A stretch of DNA of 32,452 nt, from positions 56,170 through 88,621 of the forward strand of contig DCIG01000043.1 of the NCBI GenBank assembly GCA_002315855.1, read 5' to 3'. The position numbers and the translations under genes are program-made. The notes below the pieces were generated by a model that worked only from the letters and a program-made list of their open reading frames with translations, was not told where the DNA came from and ran no database searches. Origin of the DNA: Lentisphaeria bacterium UBA1732 (GTDB lineage Bacteria; Verrucomicrobiota; Lentisphaeria; Victivallales; UBA1829). This document shows positions 23,624-32,109 of this stretch, in pieces; position 1 is the first letter of the stretch; the number at the start of each line of letters is the position of its first letter.

Positions 23624-23731
23624 TAATGCGAAAACGCATTTCCCGACTCGTTTTTCCCTTTTGAATTTCCTCGTCCTTTCGCAAAGACTCGTTTTTCCTG
23701 CGTTTTTCTTGTGGATGTCATGAAAATCCGC

Positions 23732-23759
23732 TTGAAATGCCTCTGAAAAGTGCTATGGT
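23732..23759 (+). promoter_or_regulatory. Promoter of galM
   Basis: TTGAAA (23732-23737), a 16-bp spacer and TATGGT (23754-23759) preceded by TGC. The leader is about 200 bases and contains mini element H. Before the promoter the gap holds two direct copies of ACTCGTTTTTCC (23646 and 23690 regions). Confidence 0.45.
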
Positions 23760-23896
23760 ATATTGTATTGATTCGGAGACGTTCGGCAAAGATGTTTTTT
23801 ACCCGGTTCTTTCCGCCGGATTTTTCCCGATTGATTCTTAATCAAGCTCATACTCATAGCATGGTCGGGCTTCATTCCTGATTGTGTTTTAACTTG

Positions 23897-23939
23897 GAGC
23901 TGATTTCAGAAGTCCTGCCGGACGCTTTGTTTTCAGCTC
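23897..23939. repeat. Mini inverted-repeat element, copy H
   Basis: 43 bp from GAGCTGATTTCAGAAGTC to TTTTCAGCTC, keeping CCTGCCGG next to the left end. It sits in the galM leader, ending about 15 bases before the GGAGG ribosome site, where a hairpin could affect translation. Confidence 0.6.
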
Positions 23940-23963
23940 AGTATTCTATTACGGAGGTCCTCT

Positions 23964-24980
23964 ATGTCTCAAAACTTCTTTCAGCTGAAAGACGGTTCTT
24001 TTGCCAAACTCTACACCCTGACCGGGGAAAGCGGCATGATTGCTCAGATTTCTGATTTCGGCGGTGTCATCGTTTCCCTGCTTGTGCCGGATAAATGTGG
24101 TCGTCTGACCGATATTTCCCTCGGTTTTACCGAACCGGAACAGTATGACGGCCCCGGCCCGTATTTCGGCGCGATGGTCGGACGTTACGCAAACCGCATT
24201 GGCGGCTCGAAATTCATGTTTGACGGCAAGGAAATCAAGGTCGCGGCCAACGAAGGTGAAAACTGTCTCCATGGCGGTCTCTGCTATGCGTACCGTCTCT
24301 GGAAAGCGGAGCAGACTGCCGCAAACAAACTTGAACTCACCATTTCCAGTCCCGATGGCGATGCCGGTTTCCCCGGTCGCGTCGATGTCAAGGTCATCTA
24401 TGAAATCACGCCGGACAACACGCTTTCGATTGACATGTCTGCCGTTACCGATGCTCCGACGGTCGTGAACCTGACCAACCACTGCTATTTCAATCTTTCC
24501 GGCGAAAGCTCCGGCCCGATTCTCGACCACGATGTCGCCGTCTATGCCGATTCCTATCAGGAAGTCGGTGCCGGACTGATTCCTACCGGCAAGCTCATTG
24601 ATGTCGCAGGTACAGGCTTTGATCTCCGCAACTTCACCAACTTCGCCGATGCTCTGAAGAAAGTTCCGGGCGGCTATGACAACAGCTTTGTCGTTCCTGG
24701 CACAGGTCTCCGTGCTATGGCTTCTGCCCGTTCACGCAGTACCGGGATTCGTTTGGATGTCTTTGGCACGGATTGCGCCGTGCAGTTCTACTCCGGCAGT
24801 GCTCTGGGCGCACAGTATCCCGGCAAACACGGTTTCAATTATCCGAACTTCAGCGGCTTCTGCTTTGAAACTCAGCATTTGGTTGACTCCGTCAATCATC
24901 CTGAATGGCCCTCCAGCCGCCTCGCACCGGGTGAAACCTATCATCAGGTGATTCTCTACAAGCTCAGTGTGGAGAAATAA
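23964..24980 (+). CDS. galM: Aldose 1-epimerase (mutarotase)
   Basis: 338 residues, normal length. It interconverts the alpha and beta anomers of galactose and glucose. Family motifs present: GRYANRI, LHGG with the first conserved His, NLTNHCYFNLSG with the catalytic His, and CFETQHLVDSVNHPEWPS with the catalytic Glu. No signal peptide, so cytoplasmic. GGAGG gives a strong ribosome site. No other gal gene is near, so a broader role in sugar use is likely. A terminator lies about 90 bases downstream. Confidence 0.93.
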   Translation: MSQNFFQLKDGSFAKLYTLTGESGMIAQISDFGGVIVSLLVPDKCGRLTDISLGFTEPEQYDGPGPYFGAMVGRYANRIGGSKFMFDGKEIKVAANEGENCLHGGLCYAYRLWKAEQTAANKLELTISSPDGDAGFPGRVDVKVIYEITPDNTLSIDMSAVTDAPTVVNLTNHCYFNLSGESSGPILDHDVAVYADSYQEVGAGLIPTGKLIDVAGTGFDLRNFTNFADALKKVPGGYDNSFVVPGTGLRAMASARSRSTGIRLDVFGTDCAVQFYSGSALGAQYPGKHGFNYPNFSGFCFETQHLVDSVNHPEWPSSRLAPGETYHQVILYKLSVEK

Positions 24981-25068
24981 GCCGGTCGGCAATATCCTTT
25001 GCCGGGGGACGCTTGCGTTTTGCGTCAGCACCCCCTTAAAACGCATTTTTAGCGGATGCTTTCATGGT

Positions 25069-25100
25069 ATCTCTTCCTTTGCGGAGGAGATGCCTTTTTT
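25069..25100 (+). terminator. Terminator of galM
   Basis: Arms ATCTCTTCC and GGAGGAGAT (25069-25077, 25083-25091) pair over 9 bp with one T-G pair and a 5-base loop, followed by GCC and six T. The rest of the gap to 25245 holds nothing I can support. Confidence 0.6.
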
Positions 25101-25245
25101 GTTTTCGATGTATGGGGCAGGGGGATGCAGTCCGCAGACGTGTACGAAAAAGGACACAGCTGCGGTGCCGTGACCTGAATATTCCTGTCGTTCAGATTTC
25201 AGCCCGTCCGACAGAACTTATGTTTTTTTCTCAATCGCAGACCGT

Positions 25246-26823
25246 TCAGCGTTTGAAACGCCGCAGGAAACGTTCCGTTACGACCTCGATTTCTTCCACG
25301 CGGAACAGTTTCGCAAATCCGATCAGCAGGATGCCGTAGAGGATGCCTGACACCGGCAGAATCACATAGATGGAAAACGTTTTGATAACGTAATACCGTA
25401 TGAGCCATACGGGAATCAGGGGCAGGAGACACACCGGGAGCAGTTTCAGGATTGCCCGAATCAGTTTTCCCGACTTGACGGGATGCTTCTTCATGTGCTG
25501 ATTGTAGATGGTAAGCAGTGCACAGCTGTTCACCAGCGAGGAAATCCCTGTCGCTATGGCGATGCCTCCCTGCCGGAACGGTATCATCAGGGCGACATTC
25601 AACGCGATATTCAGCACGACACAGCTCATGGAAACATACAGCGGTGTCTTCATATCCTGACGCGCCGTAAACGATATGGACGTGATTTTGTACACAGCAA
25701 ACATCGGGATGCCGCATGCGTACATCATCAGGGCGTAGCTGGTTTCTTTCAGGGCTGTTTCGCCGAAAGCTCCGCGGAAAAAGAAAAATCGGGTAATATC
25801 TTCGGGAAAACAGCACATGAATGCGCTGAAAGGCAGCGACACGAATACCAGTACGCGGATGGTGCGGGTGAGCAGTTCCGTGAACTTCCCGTATTCCCGG
25901 CTGGCGGCCAGATTGGACATTTCGGTGTTCGCCACCGTTGCAAACGACACCGCAAAAATGCCGATCGGGAGTCCGATCAGGCGTTCTGCGTAGTAGATAG
26001 CCGATGGCGCATAATCCCCCACCATGGTCGCGAAAATACGGTCGCAGACCATGCTCAACTGCAGAGCCGACACCGCGATCATCCCCGGAAGAACGAGTTT
26101 CCACATCTTCGCAATCACCGGAAAATCATGGATGATGGCCGAGGTGAGTTTCGGTAATGCCCCTTTGCGTCTCAGCAGAAACAGAATGAAAAGGAGTTCC
26201 ATCATTCCTGAAACCAGAACTGAAAAAGCCAGAACGTGAAGTCTCGGCAGTCCTTCATAGCGCGGACACAGGAAATACAGCCCCGCGATCATGACCAGAT
26301 TTTGGAGCACTGCGGTCAGCGACGGCAGGAAATATTCTTTCAATGTGTTCAGATAAACGCTTGTCGCTCCCACGATGCAGATGAAGACGATGTACGGGGA
26401 TACGATCGGCATGACATAACACGCTGTTTTCCAGCTCCCGTCCGGCAGGTATGGCGCAATCAGGTACGGGGGCAATCCGAAAATCAGAGCCAGAACCGTC
26501 AGCAGAGCCGTCAGCCAGAGCAGAATGGTGGAAAATTGCTCTTTTGCCCGTTCATAGCCGTCTTCGTGAATGGTCTGGGAAAGAAGCGGGACCAGTGCCT
26601 TCCCCAGCTCGCCTTCGCCCAGAATGCGCCGGAAAATATTGGCGAATGTCTGGGCCAGTACCCATCCGGACATCAGCGCATCGCCGCCGATGATTTTTGC
26701 CGTCAGGATTTCGCGGCAGAAACCGAGGATTCTGCTGATTGCCGTGGAGATGGCCAGATTGCGGGCGGAGCCCACCACTCGTTCCTGTGCCGCATTGACG
26801 CTGGTGTATGGTTGAAATGCCAT
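25246..26823 (-). CDS. murJ: Lipid II flippase MurJ
   Basis: 525 residues, 14 predicted membrane helices, as in the MOP-superfamily MurJ/MviN group. It moves lipid II across the inner membrane for peptidoglycan synthesis. The N-terminal signature SRILGFCREI (30-39) and the FRRILGEGELGKALVP stretch (64-79) carry the conserved arginines and the family-specific GEG/ALVP motif. The start has no strong ribosome site. It lies 131 bases after ychF and may be transcribed with it. The gap holds no clear promoter. Confidence 0.95.
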   Translation of the reverse strand: MAFQPYTSVNAAQERVVGSARNLAISTAISRILGFCREILTAKIIGGDALMSGWVLAQTFANIFRRILGEGELGKALVPLLSQTIHEDGYERAKEQFSTILLWLTALLTVLALIFGLPPYLIAPYLPDGSWKTACYVMPIVSPYIVFICIVGATSVYLNTLKEYFLPSLTAVLQNLVMIAGLYFLCPRYEGLPRLHVLAFSVLVSGMMELLFILFLLRRKGALPKLTSAIIHDFPVIAKMWKLVLPGMIAVSALQLSMVCDRIFATMVGDYAPSAIYYAERLIGLPIGIFAVSFATVANTEMSNLAASREYGKFTELLTRTIRVLVFVSLPFSAFMCCFPEDITRFFFFRGAFGETALKETSYALMMYACGIPMFAVYKITSISFTARQDMKTPLYVSMSCVVLNIALNVALMIPFRQGGIAIATGISSLVNSCALLTIYNQHMKKHPVKSGKLIRAILKLLPVCLLPLIPVWLIRYYVIKTFSIYVILPVSGILYGILLIGFAKLFRVEEIEVVTERFLRRFKR

Positions 26824-26954
26824 AAGATTCGATTTTCTGTATCTGTGGAAATTCAGTTGGATGAGCTTTGCTTATCTATTTTGTCTGCATTGCGCGTTCA
26901 CATGACCGCGTATGGTTCGGATTTTTGCCTTGCTTCTTGGGATTGCATTGCCCG

Positions 26955-28055
26955 TTACACGGAGAAACGCACGAAAACGCAGTCGCCATCGGCGACCACA
27001 TATTCTTTTCCCTCGATGCGGAGTTTTCCTGCATTCTTTGCCGCGTTCCAGCCGCCGTATTCCACCATGTCATCGTAGGAAATGACTTCCATGCGGATGA
27101 ATCCCCTTTGCATATCCGTATGGATTTTGCCGGATGCTTCCGGGGCTGTCATGCCTTGGGTGATGGTCCAGGCGCGTGTCTCCGTGGGGCCGGCGGTGAA
27201 GAATGTGGCGTAATTCAGCAGACGGTATCCCGTATGGATTACCTGTTGCAGCCCGCTTTCTTTTGCGCCGATGTCTTCCAGGAATGCCGCTGCTTCTTCC
27301 GGTTCCAGTCCGGCGAGTTCTTCTTCCAGCTTGGCGCATACCGGGATGACTTCCATGCCGTGTGCCGCGGCGGTGGCAATCAGCTTCTTGGATATTTCAT
27401 CTTTCCCGAAAGAACGGAACGCCGCTTCATCCACGTTCGCGCAGACGAATGCCGGCATTGCGGTGAGCAGCTGCAGAGCCGCCATCACCTTGCAGACTTG
27501 CGGGTCGGAATGGTCCCACGTCGGGATTTCTCCATTTTCCAGAGCGGCAATGCACTTTTGGGAAAGTTCGTATTCCGCCTTGATTTCCGGATCGCCCGTG
27601 CGGAGCAGTTTCTTGCATTTGTCGAATCGTCTCTGGAGAAAATCCAGATCCGCCAGCATCAGTTCGGTCAGAATGAGTTCCAAATCGCGTGACGGATCCA
27701 CACTGCCGTTCACATGCACCACGTCATCGTCTTGGAAAAGACGCACCACGTGTGCCACGGCATCCACGTTGCGGATATGCCCCAGAAACTGGTTGCCGAG
27801 ACCTTCTCCCTTGCTTGCACCTTCCACCAGACCCGCTATATCGATGAATTTCAGGGTCGCGGGAACGATTTTCGCCGACTTTTCGATTTTCGCCAGTACA
27901 TCCAGCCGCGGATCGGGCACCGGCACGATTCCCGTATTCGGTTCGATGGTGCAGAACGGAAAATTCGCGGCAGCCGCGCCGCCGTTGCAGAGTGCGTTGA
28001 ATAAAGTGGATTTCCCCACATTGGGAAGACCGACGAAACCACATGCAAAACCCAT
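26955..28055 (-). CDS. ychF: Ribosome-binding ATPase YchF
   Basis: 366 residues, matching the 363 of E. coli YchF. The Obg-family G domain has P-loop GLPNVGKS (9-16), the switch DIAGLVEGASKGEGLGNQFL (72-91), and NVDE where GTPases have NKxD, consistent with ATP preference. The C-terminal TGS domain (about 283-366) is intact. I chose the ATG at 28055, which begins the family N terminus and has GGAG about 11 bases upstream, over a TTG at 28094. The leader is long (about 450 bases) and contains a reversed long repeat. Confidence 0.95.
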   Translation of the reverse strand: MGFACGFVGLPNVGKSTLFNALCNGGAAAANFPFCTIEPNTGIVPVPDPRLDVLAKIEKSAKIVPATLKFIDIAGLVEGASKGEGLGNQFLGHIRNVDAVAHVVRLFQDDDVVHVNGSVDPSRDLELILTELMLADLDFLQRRFDKCKKLLRTGDPEIKAEYELSQKCIAALENGEIPTWDHSDPQVCKVMAALQLLTAMPAFVCANVDEAAFRSFGKDEISKKLIATAAAHGMEVIPVCAKLEEELAGLEPEEAAAFLEDIGAKESGLQQVIHTGYRLLNYATFFTAGPTETRAWTITQGMTAPEASGKIHTDMQRGFIRMEVISYDDMVEYGGWNAAKNAGKLRIEGKEYVVADGDCVFVRFSV

Positions 28056-28126
28056 AAGGCAGATACTCCGGTTGAGTGAAATTTGCTGATTCAATCGTCT
28101 CTGCCGGTACTTTTTATCGCACTCTT

Positions 28127-28140
28127 CAGGACTTTTGAAT
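28127..28140. repeat. Solo left-end fragment of the inverted-repeat family
   Basis: CAGGACTTTTGAAT matches the reverse of the conserved left end (ATTCAAAAGTCCTG). It lies between ychF and copy I and may be a remnant of another copy. Confidence 0.35.
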
Positions 28141-28280
28141 TTTATGTTTTGGGTATCTCTGTTCCGATTTCATGGAGACACCCTTTATTAAATAGGAAAT
28201 AAATCAGTTGAATAATTAAGTTACATCCTATTACCGTATTTTTCAAAAGAGATATGAAAAAAACTCGAAAAATGATTGTC

Positions 28281-28439
28281 CCCGCTTTCAAAAAATGTTG
28301 ATGGAAAGATGGAAAAGCATCTTCGTATGGTTGTCTGATTTGTTTGAGGCGGCTGCGGGAAAGTCTCCGCCGGAAACGCTCTCCTGCAAATGCAGAGTGG
28401 ATTTCAGTGCTTCCCCTCAGGACTTTTGAGATTGAATCC
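28281..28439. repeat. Dispersed inverted-repeat element, long class, copy I (reversed)
   Basis: About 159 bp in the opposite orientation to copies A and E. Read on the minus strand it starts GGATTCAATCTCAAAAGTCC, carries TGCATTTGCAGGAGAGCG in the place of the internal hairpin, and ends CTTTCCATCAAC with TTTTTTGAAAG. Its ends are more worn than those of copy E. It lies in the ychF leader. A 118-codon open frame here (28142-28498) is made of this repeat and is not a credible gene. Confidence 0.65.
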
Positions 28440-28514
28440 AAGGTAAAATATGGCTTTTCCCCTGCGGATGAGGCGGTCTTGAAGAGCTTTTCCCACATGT
28501 GAAAAAATAACGCA

Positions 28515-28523
28515 AATATAGCA
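28515..28523 (-). promoter_or_regulatory. Possible extended -10 promoter of ychF
   Basis: TGCTATATT on the minus strand, identical to the box before the export operon. No good -35 is seen. Between it and the divergent promoter at 28643-28664 the sequence is AT-rich with no gene. Confidence 0.35.
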
Positions 28524-28642
28524 TTTTTAATTGGATATTTTTGTTATTAAGTCTTCTTTTTTTGTACTTTTTTACATTATTTAATGTTTTATCTCAAATT
28601 TTTTTCAAAAAATGATGAAAAAATGCGAAAAAAGACTTTCAT

Positions 28643-28664
28643 TTTTCAAAACAGGTGCTATATT
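28643..28664 (+). promoter_or_regulatory. Promoter of the SDR gene
   Basis: TATATT (28659-28664) preceded by TGC, with a poor -35 in the TTTCAT area. The predicted start is near 28671. Confidence 0.4.
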
Positions 28665-28674
28665 AAGGTAATCG

Positions 28675-28691
28675 CGTATTGACACAATACG
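28675..28691 (+). promoter_or_regulatory. Palindrome at the start of the SDR transcript
   Basis: CGTATTG and CAATACG are perfect 7-bp inverted repeats around ACA, just after the predicted transcript start. It could be a repressor operator or a 5' hairpin. Confidence 0.35.
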
Positions 28692-28755
28692 ATGAAGGAT
28701 TCGATCACACACAACCATATTCTATATTTTTTCAACGTAAAGGAGCTTGAATCCC

Positions 28756-29883
28756 TTGAAAATTCTATTAACAGGCATAACGGGCCTTGTTGGAGCATCT
28801 GTCGTCACTGCACTCCTCAGGAAACATCCCGATTACAGTGTCGTTGCCGTTTGCCGCGGCAATTCCGCACAGACCGCTCAAGAACGTGCCGAGAAGACCC
28901 TGAAAGCTCAGTGCGATTTTGATGGCGATCCCGACTCCTATGATTCCATCATCAGCCGCGTTACCGTCATCCAGGGCGATGTTACCAAAATGCCGTTTGA
29001 TGAAGTTGCCAAGTACGCACCGTTCGATGTGATGTTCCATTGCGCCGCCGATGTCAACCTGGGCAAGGATCCCGAAGGCAAGACCTACGCCACCAATATG
29101 AATGGCACGCTTCAGGCAGTGGAAACGCTCAATCGTTTCAATATTCCTGCTTTCCATTATGTCAGCACAGCTTATGTTGCCGGCAAGAGTGTCGGACGCG
29201 TTATGGAAGACTCCATGCCCGCAACCGACTGGGTCAACTCCTATGAACGCAGCAAGTTCAATGCAGAGAAGTATGTACGCGACAATGTGAAGGTTCCGTT
29301 CACGATTTATCGTCCGTCCATCATCGTCGGCCGCCTGAAAGACGGTTTGATTCGTAAGCCGTTGGCATTCTACAGAATACTGGAATTTTTCGGCCGCCTG
29401 AAAAGCAACCGCGCTCACAAGGCCGGCGTTCCCGCAAATATGCCCATGGACCTCAGTATGCGCATTCCGTCTGCTACATCGGAACTCATTTACTTTGTCC
29501 CGGTTGACTACGTTCAGAAAGCGATTTCCACGCTGTTTGAAAAGCCTCAGCATGGCCGCACCTACCACATCACCGGCGACAGCCCGGTAACCACGGAAAT
29601 GATCCGTGTCGCATTGAGCGAAATCATGCAAGTGTCTGGTCTCCAGCTGGTTGACAAACTGGAGAACCCCACGCGCGATGAACTGCTGGTCAGCCGTATG
29701 CTGGAAGATTTGCTCCCGTATTTCACAACGCAGATTATCTTCGATAACTCCAACGTTTATGAAGACTTGGGCGCAGAAGCTCTCAGCTGGAAACAGGATG
29801 TTCCGTTCCTCCGCCGCATGGCATATTCCTATTTTAAGCAGGATTATCCGCAGCTGGTGGAAGGAATGCCGATGCCGAACTGA
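28756..29883 (+). CDS. Extended SDR, thioester-reductase/fatty acyl-reductase-like
   Basis: 375 residues. The N terminus has the nucleotide site GITGLVG, and YERSK supplies the Tyr and Lys of the SDR active site. HYVSTAYVAG and YRPSIIVGRLKDG fit the NAD(P)-binding male-sterility/thioester-reductase branch, which reduces acyl thioesters to aldehydes or alcohols. No carrier or adenylation domain is attached. The start is a TTG at 28756: AGGAG lies 10 bases upstream, while a TTG at 28747 is too close to it, and no ATG fits. The gene stands alone, with its own terminator. Confidence 0.85.
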   Translation: MKILLTGITGLVGASVVTALLRKHPDYSVVAVCRGNSAQTAQERAEKTLKAQCDFDGDPDSYDSIISRVTVIQGDVTKMPFDEVAKYAPFDVMFHCAADVNLGKDPEGKTYATNMNGTLQAVETLNRFNIPAFHYVSTAYVAGKSVGRVMEDSMPATDWVNSYERSKFNAEKYVRDNVKVPFTIYRPSIIVGRLKDGLIRKPLAFYRILEFFGRLKSNRAHKAGVPANMPMDLSMRIPSATSELIYFVPVDYVQKAISTLFEKPQHGRTYHITGDSPVTTEMIRVALSEIMQVSGLQLVDKLENPTRDELLVSRMLEDLLPYFTTQIIFDNSNVYEDLGAEALSWKQDVPFLRRMAYSYFKQDYPQLVEGMPMPN

Positions 29884-29913
29884 TTTCGACATTTTCTGAC
29901 TCTTTGAAATTCA

Positions 29914-29953
29914 GGATGGTACAGAAGATTTTGTACCATCCGTTTTTGTTTTT
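29914..29953 (+). terminator. Terminator of the SDR gene
   Basis: Arms GGATGGTACA (29914-29923) and TGTACCATCC (29932-29941) form a perfect 10-bp stem with an 8-base loop, followed by G and T-rich sequence. Confidence 0.9.
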
Positions 29954-30076
29954 AAATAATCTGTAAGCCGTTTGTAATTCAATAGCTTGTGAGAATTTTT
30001 TTATAATTTTCCGTTTTTCGACTGTGAATGGATTATTTGCAGTAACTATATGATATTTCATTCGGTTACATGGCTG

Positions 30077-31021
30077 TTATTCCATGACGTGAAGTGCCCG
30101 TATTTCACTGTTGTGGATTTTGTGCATGATTTCAAAAGCATGAGGTTCCAGCCAGGTATCGCGGAGATGCGATAAGTTCTGTTTTTTCAGCTCGATAACG
30201 ATTTTTGCGCAAATATCATCCACGATGTCTGCGATGTCTTGAGGTGCTGCTTCCGCACTTAAAATATATTCCAGAGGTTCTTTCATTTCAGATAGTTCCG
30301 GCAAATCGCGCATTGCCCGGAACATCCATTTGTAGTAGGGGGCAAAGCTGTGATTCAGCAGGAAAATGAGCTGAACTGCATTCTGCACGAACTCAGCGAG
30401 GGCAATCCGGGCGGCACCGGGTTCACCATGGCGGATACAGCGCATGAAGTTGTACTGGCCGCTCTGTGCCATCATAATCACTCTGGCGGCAATCTTCTTG
30501 AGGCGGACATCCTCCGGCATCCCGCTGTGAATCTGAACTCGAATTGAGGTCAGAAGACCGGGGCCGTCGCGGAAGATCGCCCCGTTCAGAGTTTCCGCGA
30601 AGGCGTAGTCGGGGATATGCAGCCATTCCTGCCAGCTTTGCGGAGCACGGGGGATGCCGATGCGGGCGCGCAGAAAGTGTTCCACCGTGCATACACCGCG
30701 TTCCGCCATTCCGAGCTTGCTCCCGGAGAACGGGGCGGATTCTGCCTCCGCGGGGTGGCAATCTTGCAGCAGTTTCCGATAGGCACGGGCGAGGCGGTAA
30801 CCGAACCGCTCATCATCCTCTTCCGTGATCCACAGGATAAAGCCGGGGCAGAAATCATGGTCGCGGGAGATGTCATCATCGTACCCGAAACACTCCGACC
30901 CGCGTCCGGCAAGCCCGGCGGCAATGCGCGGAAGCTCATTCGGGAAATCGCGTTCGAGCATGGGCAGTCCCGCCTGCTCAAACAGGAGTTTTGCAGCTTC
31001 AAGACCTTTCATAAATTTCAT
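30077..31021 (-). CDS. DUF4037 protein, nucleotidyltransferase-like
   Basis: About 314 residues. The family signature is GSECFGYDDDISRDHDF, with acidic residues in the order expected of a nucleotidyltransferase-fold metal site (G-S, then D-x-D). The rest is mostly helical. Homologues of DUF4037 often sit beside TPR proteins, as here. I chose the ATG at 31021, which overlaps the TPR gene by 23 bases; a second ATG at 31012 fits nearly as well, with GGCGG upstream. A longer frame to 31153 lies inside the TPR gene. The biochemical target is unknown. Confidence 0.82.
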   Translation of the reverse strand: MKFMKGLEAAKLLFEQAGLPMLERDFPNELPRIAAGLAGRGSECFGYDDDISRDHDFCPGFILWITEEDDERFGYRLARAYRKLLQDCHPAEAESAPFSGSKLGMAERGVCTVEHFLRARIGIPRAPQSWQEWLHIPDYAFAETLNGAIFRDGPGLLTSIRVQIHSGMPEDVRLKKIAARVIMMAQSGQYNFMRCIRHGEPGAARIALAEFVQNAVQLIFLLNHSFAPYYKWMFRAMRDLPELSEMKEPLEYILSAEAAPQDIADIVDDICAKIVIELKKQNLSHLRDTWLEPHAFEIMHKIHNSEIRALHVME

Positions 31022-31823
31022 CCGCCCGCTTGTTAAGTTCCATTTCATCCCGGAAAAAGCCGAGCTGACCGAAAGCCGAAGCACATTTGCGGCAGGTGTG
31101 AGCATAATAGCCGTCCCGTTGGGCATCGGGAGAATTAAAACATGCAAGCGCACATTCGAGTTCAGCCTGAATGCGCGGGTCTTCCGGATTCTGATGATTG
31201 TAGAGTTCCGCCAGATTCACATGTGTAACAGCGGAGTCCATGAGCCCGCCGCTGTGCTTCAAAATATCCAGAGCCTTGCGGTAGTATACTTCGGCTTGCG
31301 GGGTGTCGCCCGTATCGGCATACGCCGCCGCCATGTTATTGAACAGCCCCGCATAGCGGACGTCATCCGGCGGAAGATTGGTATTGTAGCATCGGAATGC
31401 CTCGCGGTAACAGTTCAGGGCCTCTTCCGTTTCGCCAAACGATTTCAAGGCCGTTGCGCCGTTCAGCAGGATTGTTCCGGTGCTGACGGTTCCCGTCATG
31501 CCAAGCTCACGCATGAGCGCAAAGCCGTCCCGCACCGCAGAAATTCCGTGTTCGCGGTCGCCGGTCATGCGGTAATGCCCCATCATTTCACTGAGAATGG
31601 TCAATTCGCCCTCACGATCGCCCGTTTCCTGAGCTTTCTCACGCCATGTGCGCAAATGCCGCCCCAGTTCTTCCATATTTTCACGGTTGAAGAGACGGTC
31701 GCATTCAGCGATGATTTCAGGGATGGGGATGCGTTCGTGGTGATGATGAGAAGGATTCCCGCAGGAACAAGGGCGTTCCAAAGGGCATACTGGTTCTTTC
31801 CAGTCTTCCTGTTCGAGTATCAT
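30999..31823 (-). CDS. TPR protein with a Cys/His-rich N terminus
   Basis: 274 residues. After a short N terminus containing CPLERPCSCGNPSHHHH (three Cys, four His), the rest is TPR-like helical repeats from about 45 to 265, with clear units such as LLNGATALKSFGETEEALNCYREAF and LFNNMAAAYADTGDTPQAEVYYRKAL cut here only by length limits. It probably binds the DUF4037 partner or another protein. GGAG precedes the ATG by 8 bases. It is the first gene of the pair, and the frames overlap. Confidence 0.85.
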   Translation of the reverse strand: MILEQEDWKEPVCPLERPCSCGNPSHHHHERIPIPEIIAECDRLFNRENMEELGRHLRTWREKAQETGDREGELTILSEMMGHYRMTGDREHGISAVRDGFALMRELGMTGTVSTGTILLNGATALKSFGETEEALNCYREAFRCYNTNLPPDDVRYAGLFNNMAAAYADTGDTPQAEVYYRKALDILKHSGGLMDSAVTHVNLAELYNHQNPEDPRIQAELECALACFNSPDAQRDGYYAHTCRKCASAFGQLGFFRDEMELNKRADEIYERS

Positions 31824-31887
31824 ATCAAATCTCCGGGATCATGGGCAAAGGGGGACGGCAAATGACGGCGTGTCAGCCGCCTCAAAT

Positions 31888-31915
31888 AATATATCATCAT
31901 GTCCCTTTTTTTCAA
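31888..31915 (-). promoter_or_regulatory. Promoter of the TPR/DUF4037 pair
   Basis: On the minus strand TTGAAA (31910-31915), a 16-bp spacer and TATATT (31888-31893). The leader is about 58 bases. Confidence 0.6.
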
Positions 31916-31950
31916 CCGGGACTGCCCATAAAATGAATTTGAATCAGGTC

Positions 31951-31994
31951 GGGACAAACTCCCGTACTTTGGGAGAAAGACGGGAGTTTATCCC
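31951..31994. repeat. Long hairpin in the right-edge gap
   Basis: AAACTCCCGT (31956-31965) pairs perfectly with ACGGGAGTTT (31980-31989), and GGGA/TCCC (31951-31954, 31991-31994) extends the stem with one mismatch, giving about 15 bp with a 14-base loop. No T run follows. It overlaps the first unit of the direct repeat. Confidence 0.6.
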
Positions 31995-32095
31995 GAAATC
32001 AATGAAAAATGAGCGAATCCAAGAGTCTTTAATCCTGTAAGATGGGCCGGTGGTTGGGGTATATCCCGGAATCAATGATTGATGATCAAATCCAA
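31989..32095. repeat. Degenerate 34-bp direct repeat, 73-bp period
   Basis: Units at 31989-32022 and 32062-32095 share TATCCCG, AATCAATGA, ATGA and AATCCAA in the same order and spacing. No gene lies here. Confidence 0.5.
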
Positions 32096-32109
32096 ACGGA
32101 ATGAAGACC

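Noticed and set aside
28142..28498. A 118-codon open frame on the minus strand
   Set aside because: It is made largely of repeat copy I, has no ribosome site and no protein-like composition. Similar short frames (with a shared SAFAG-like peptide) arise in copies A and E from the same internal hairpin.
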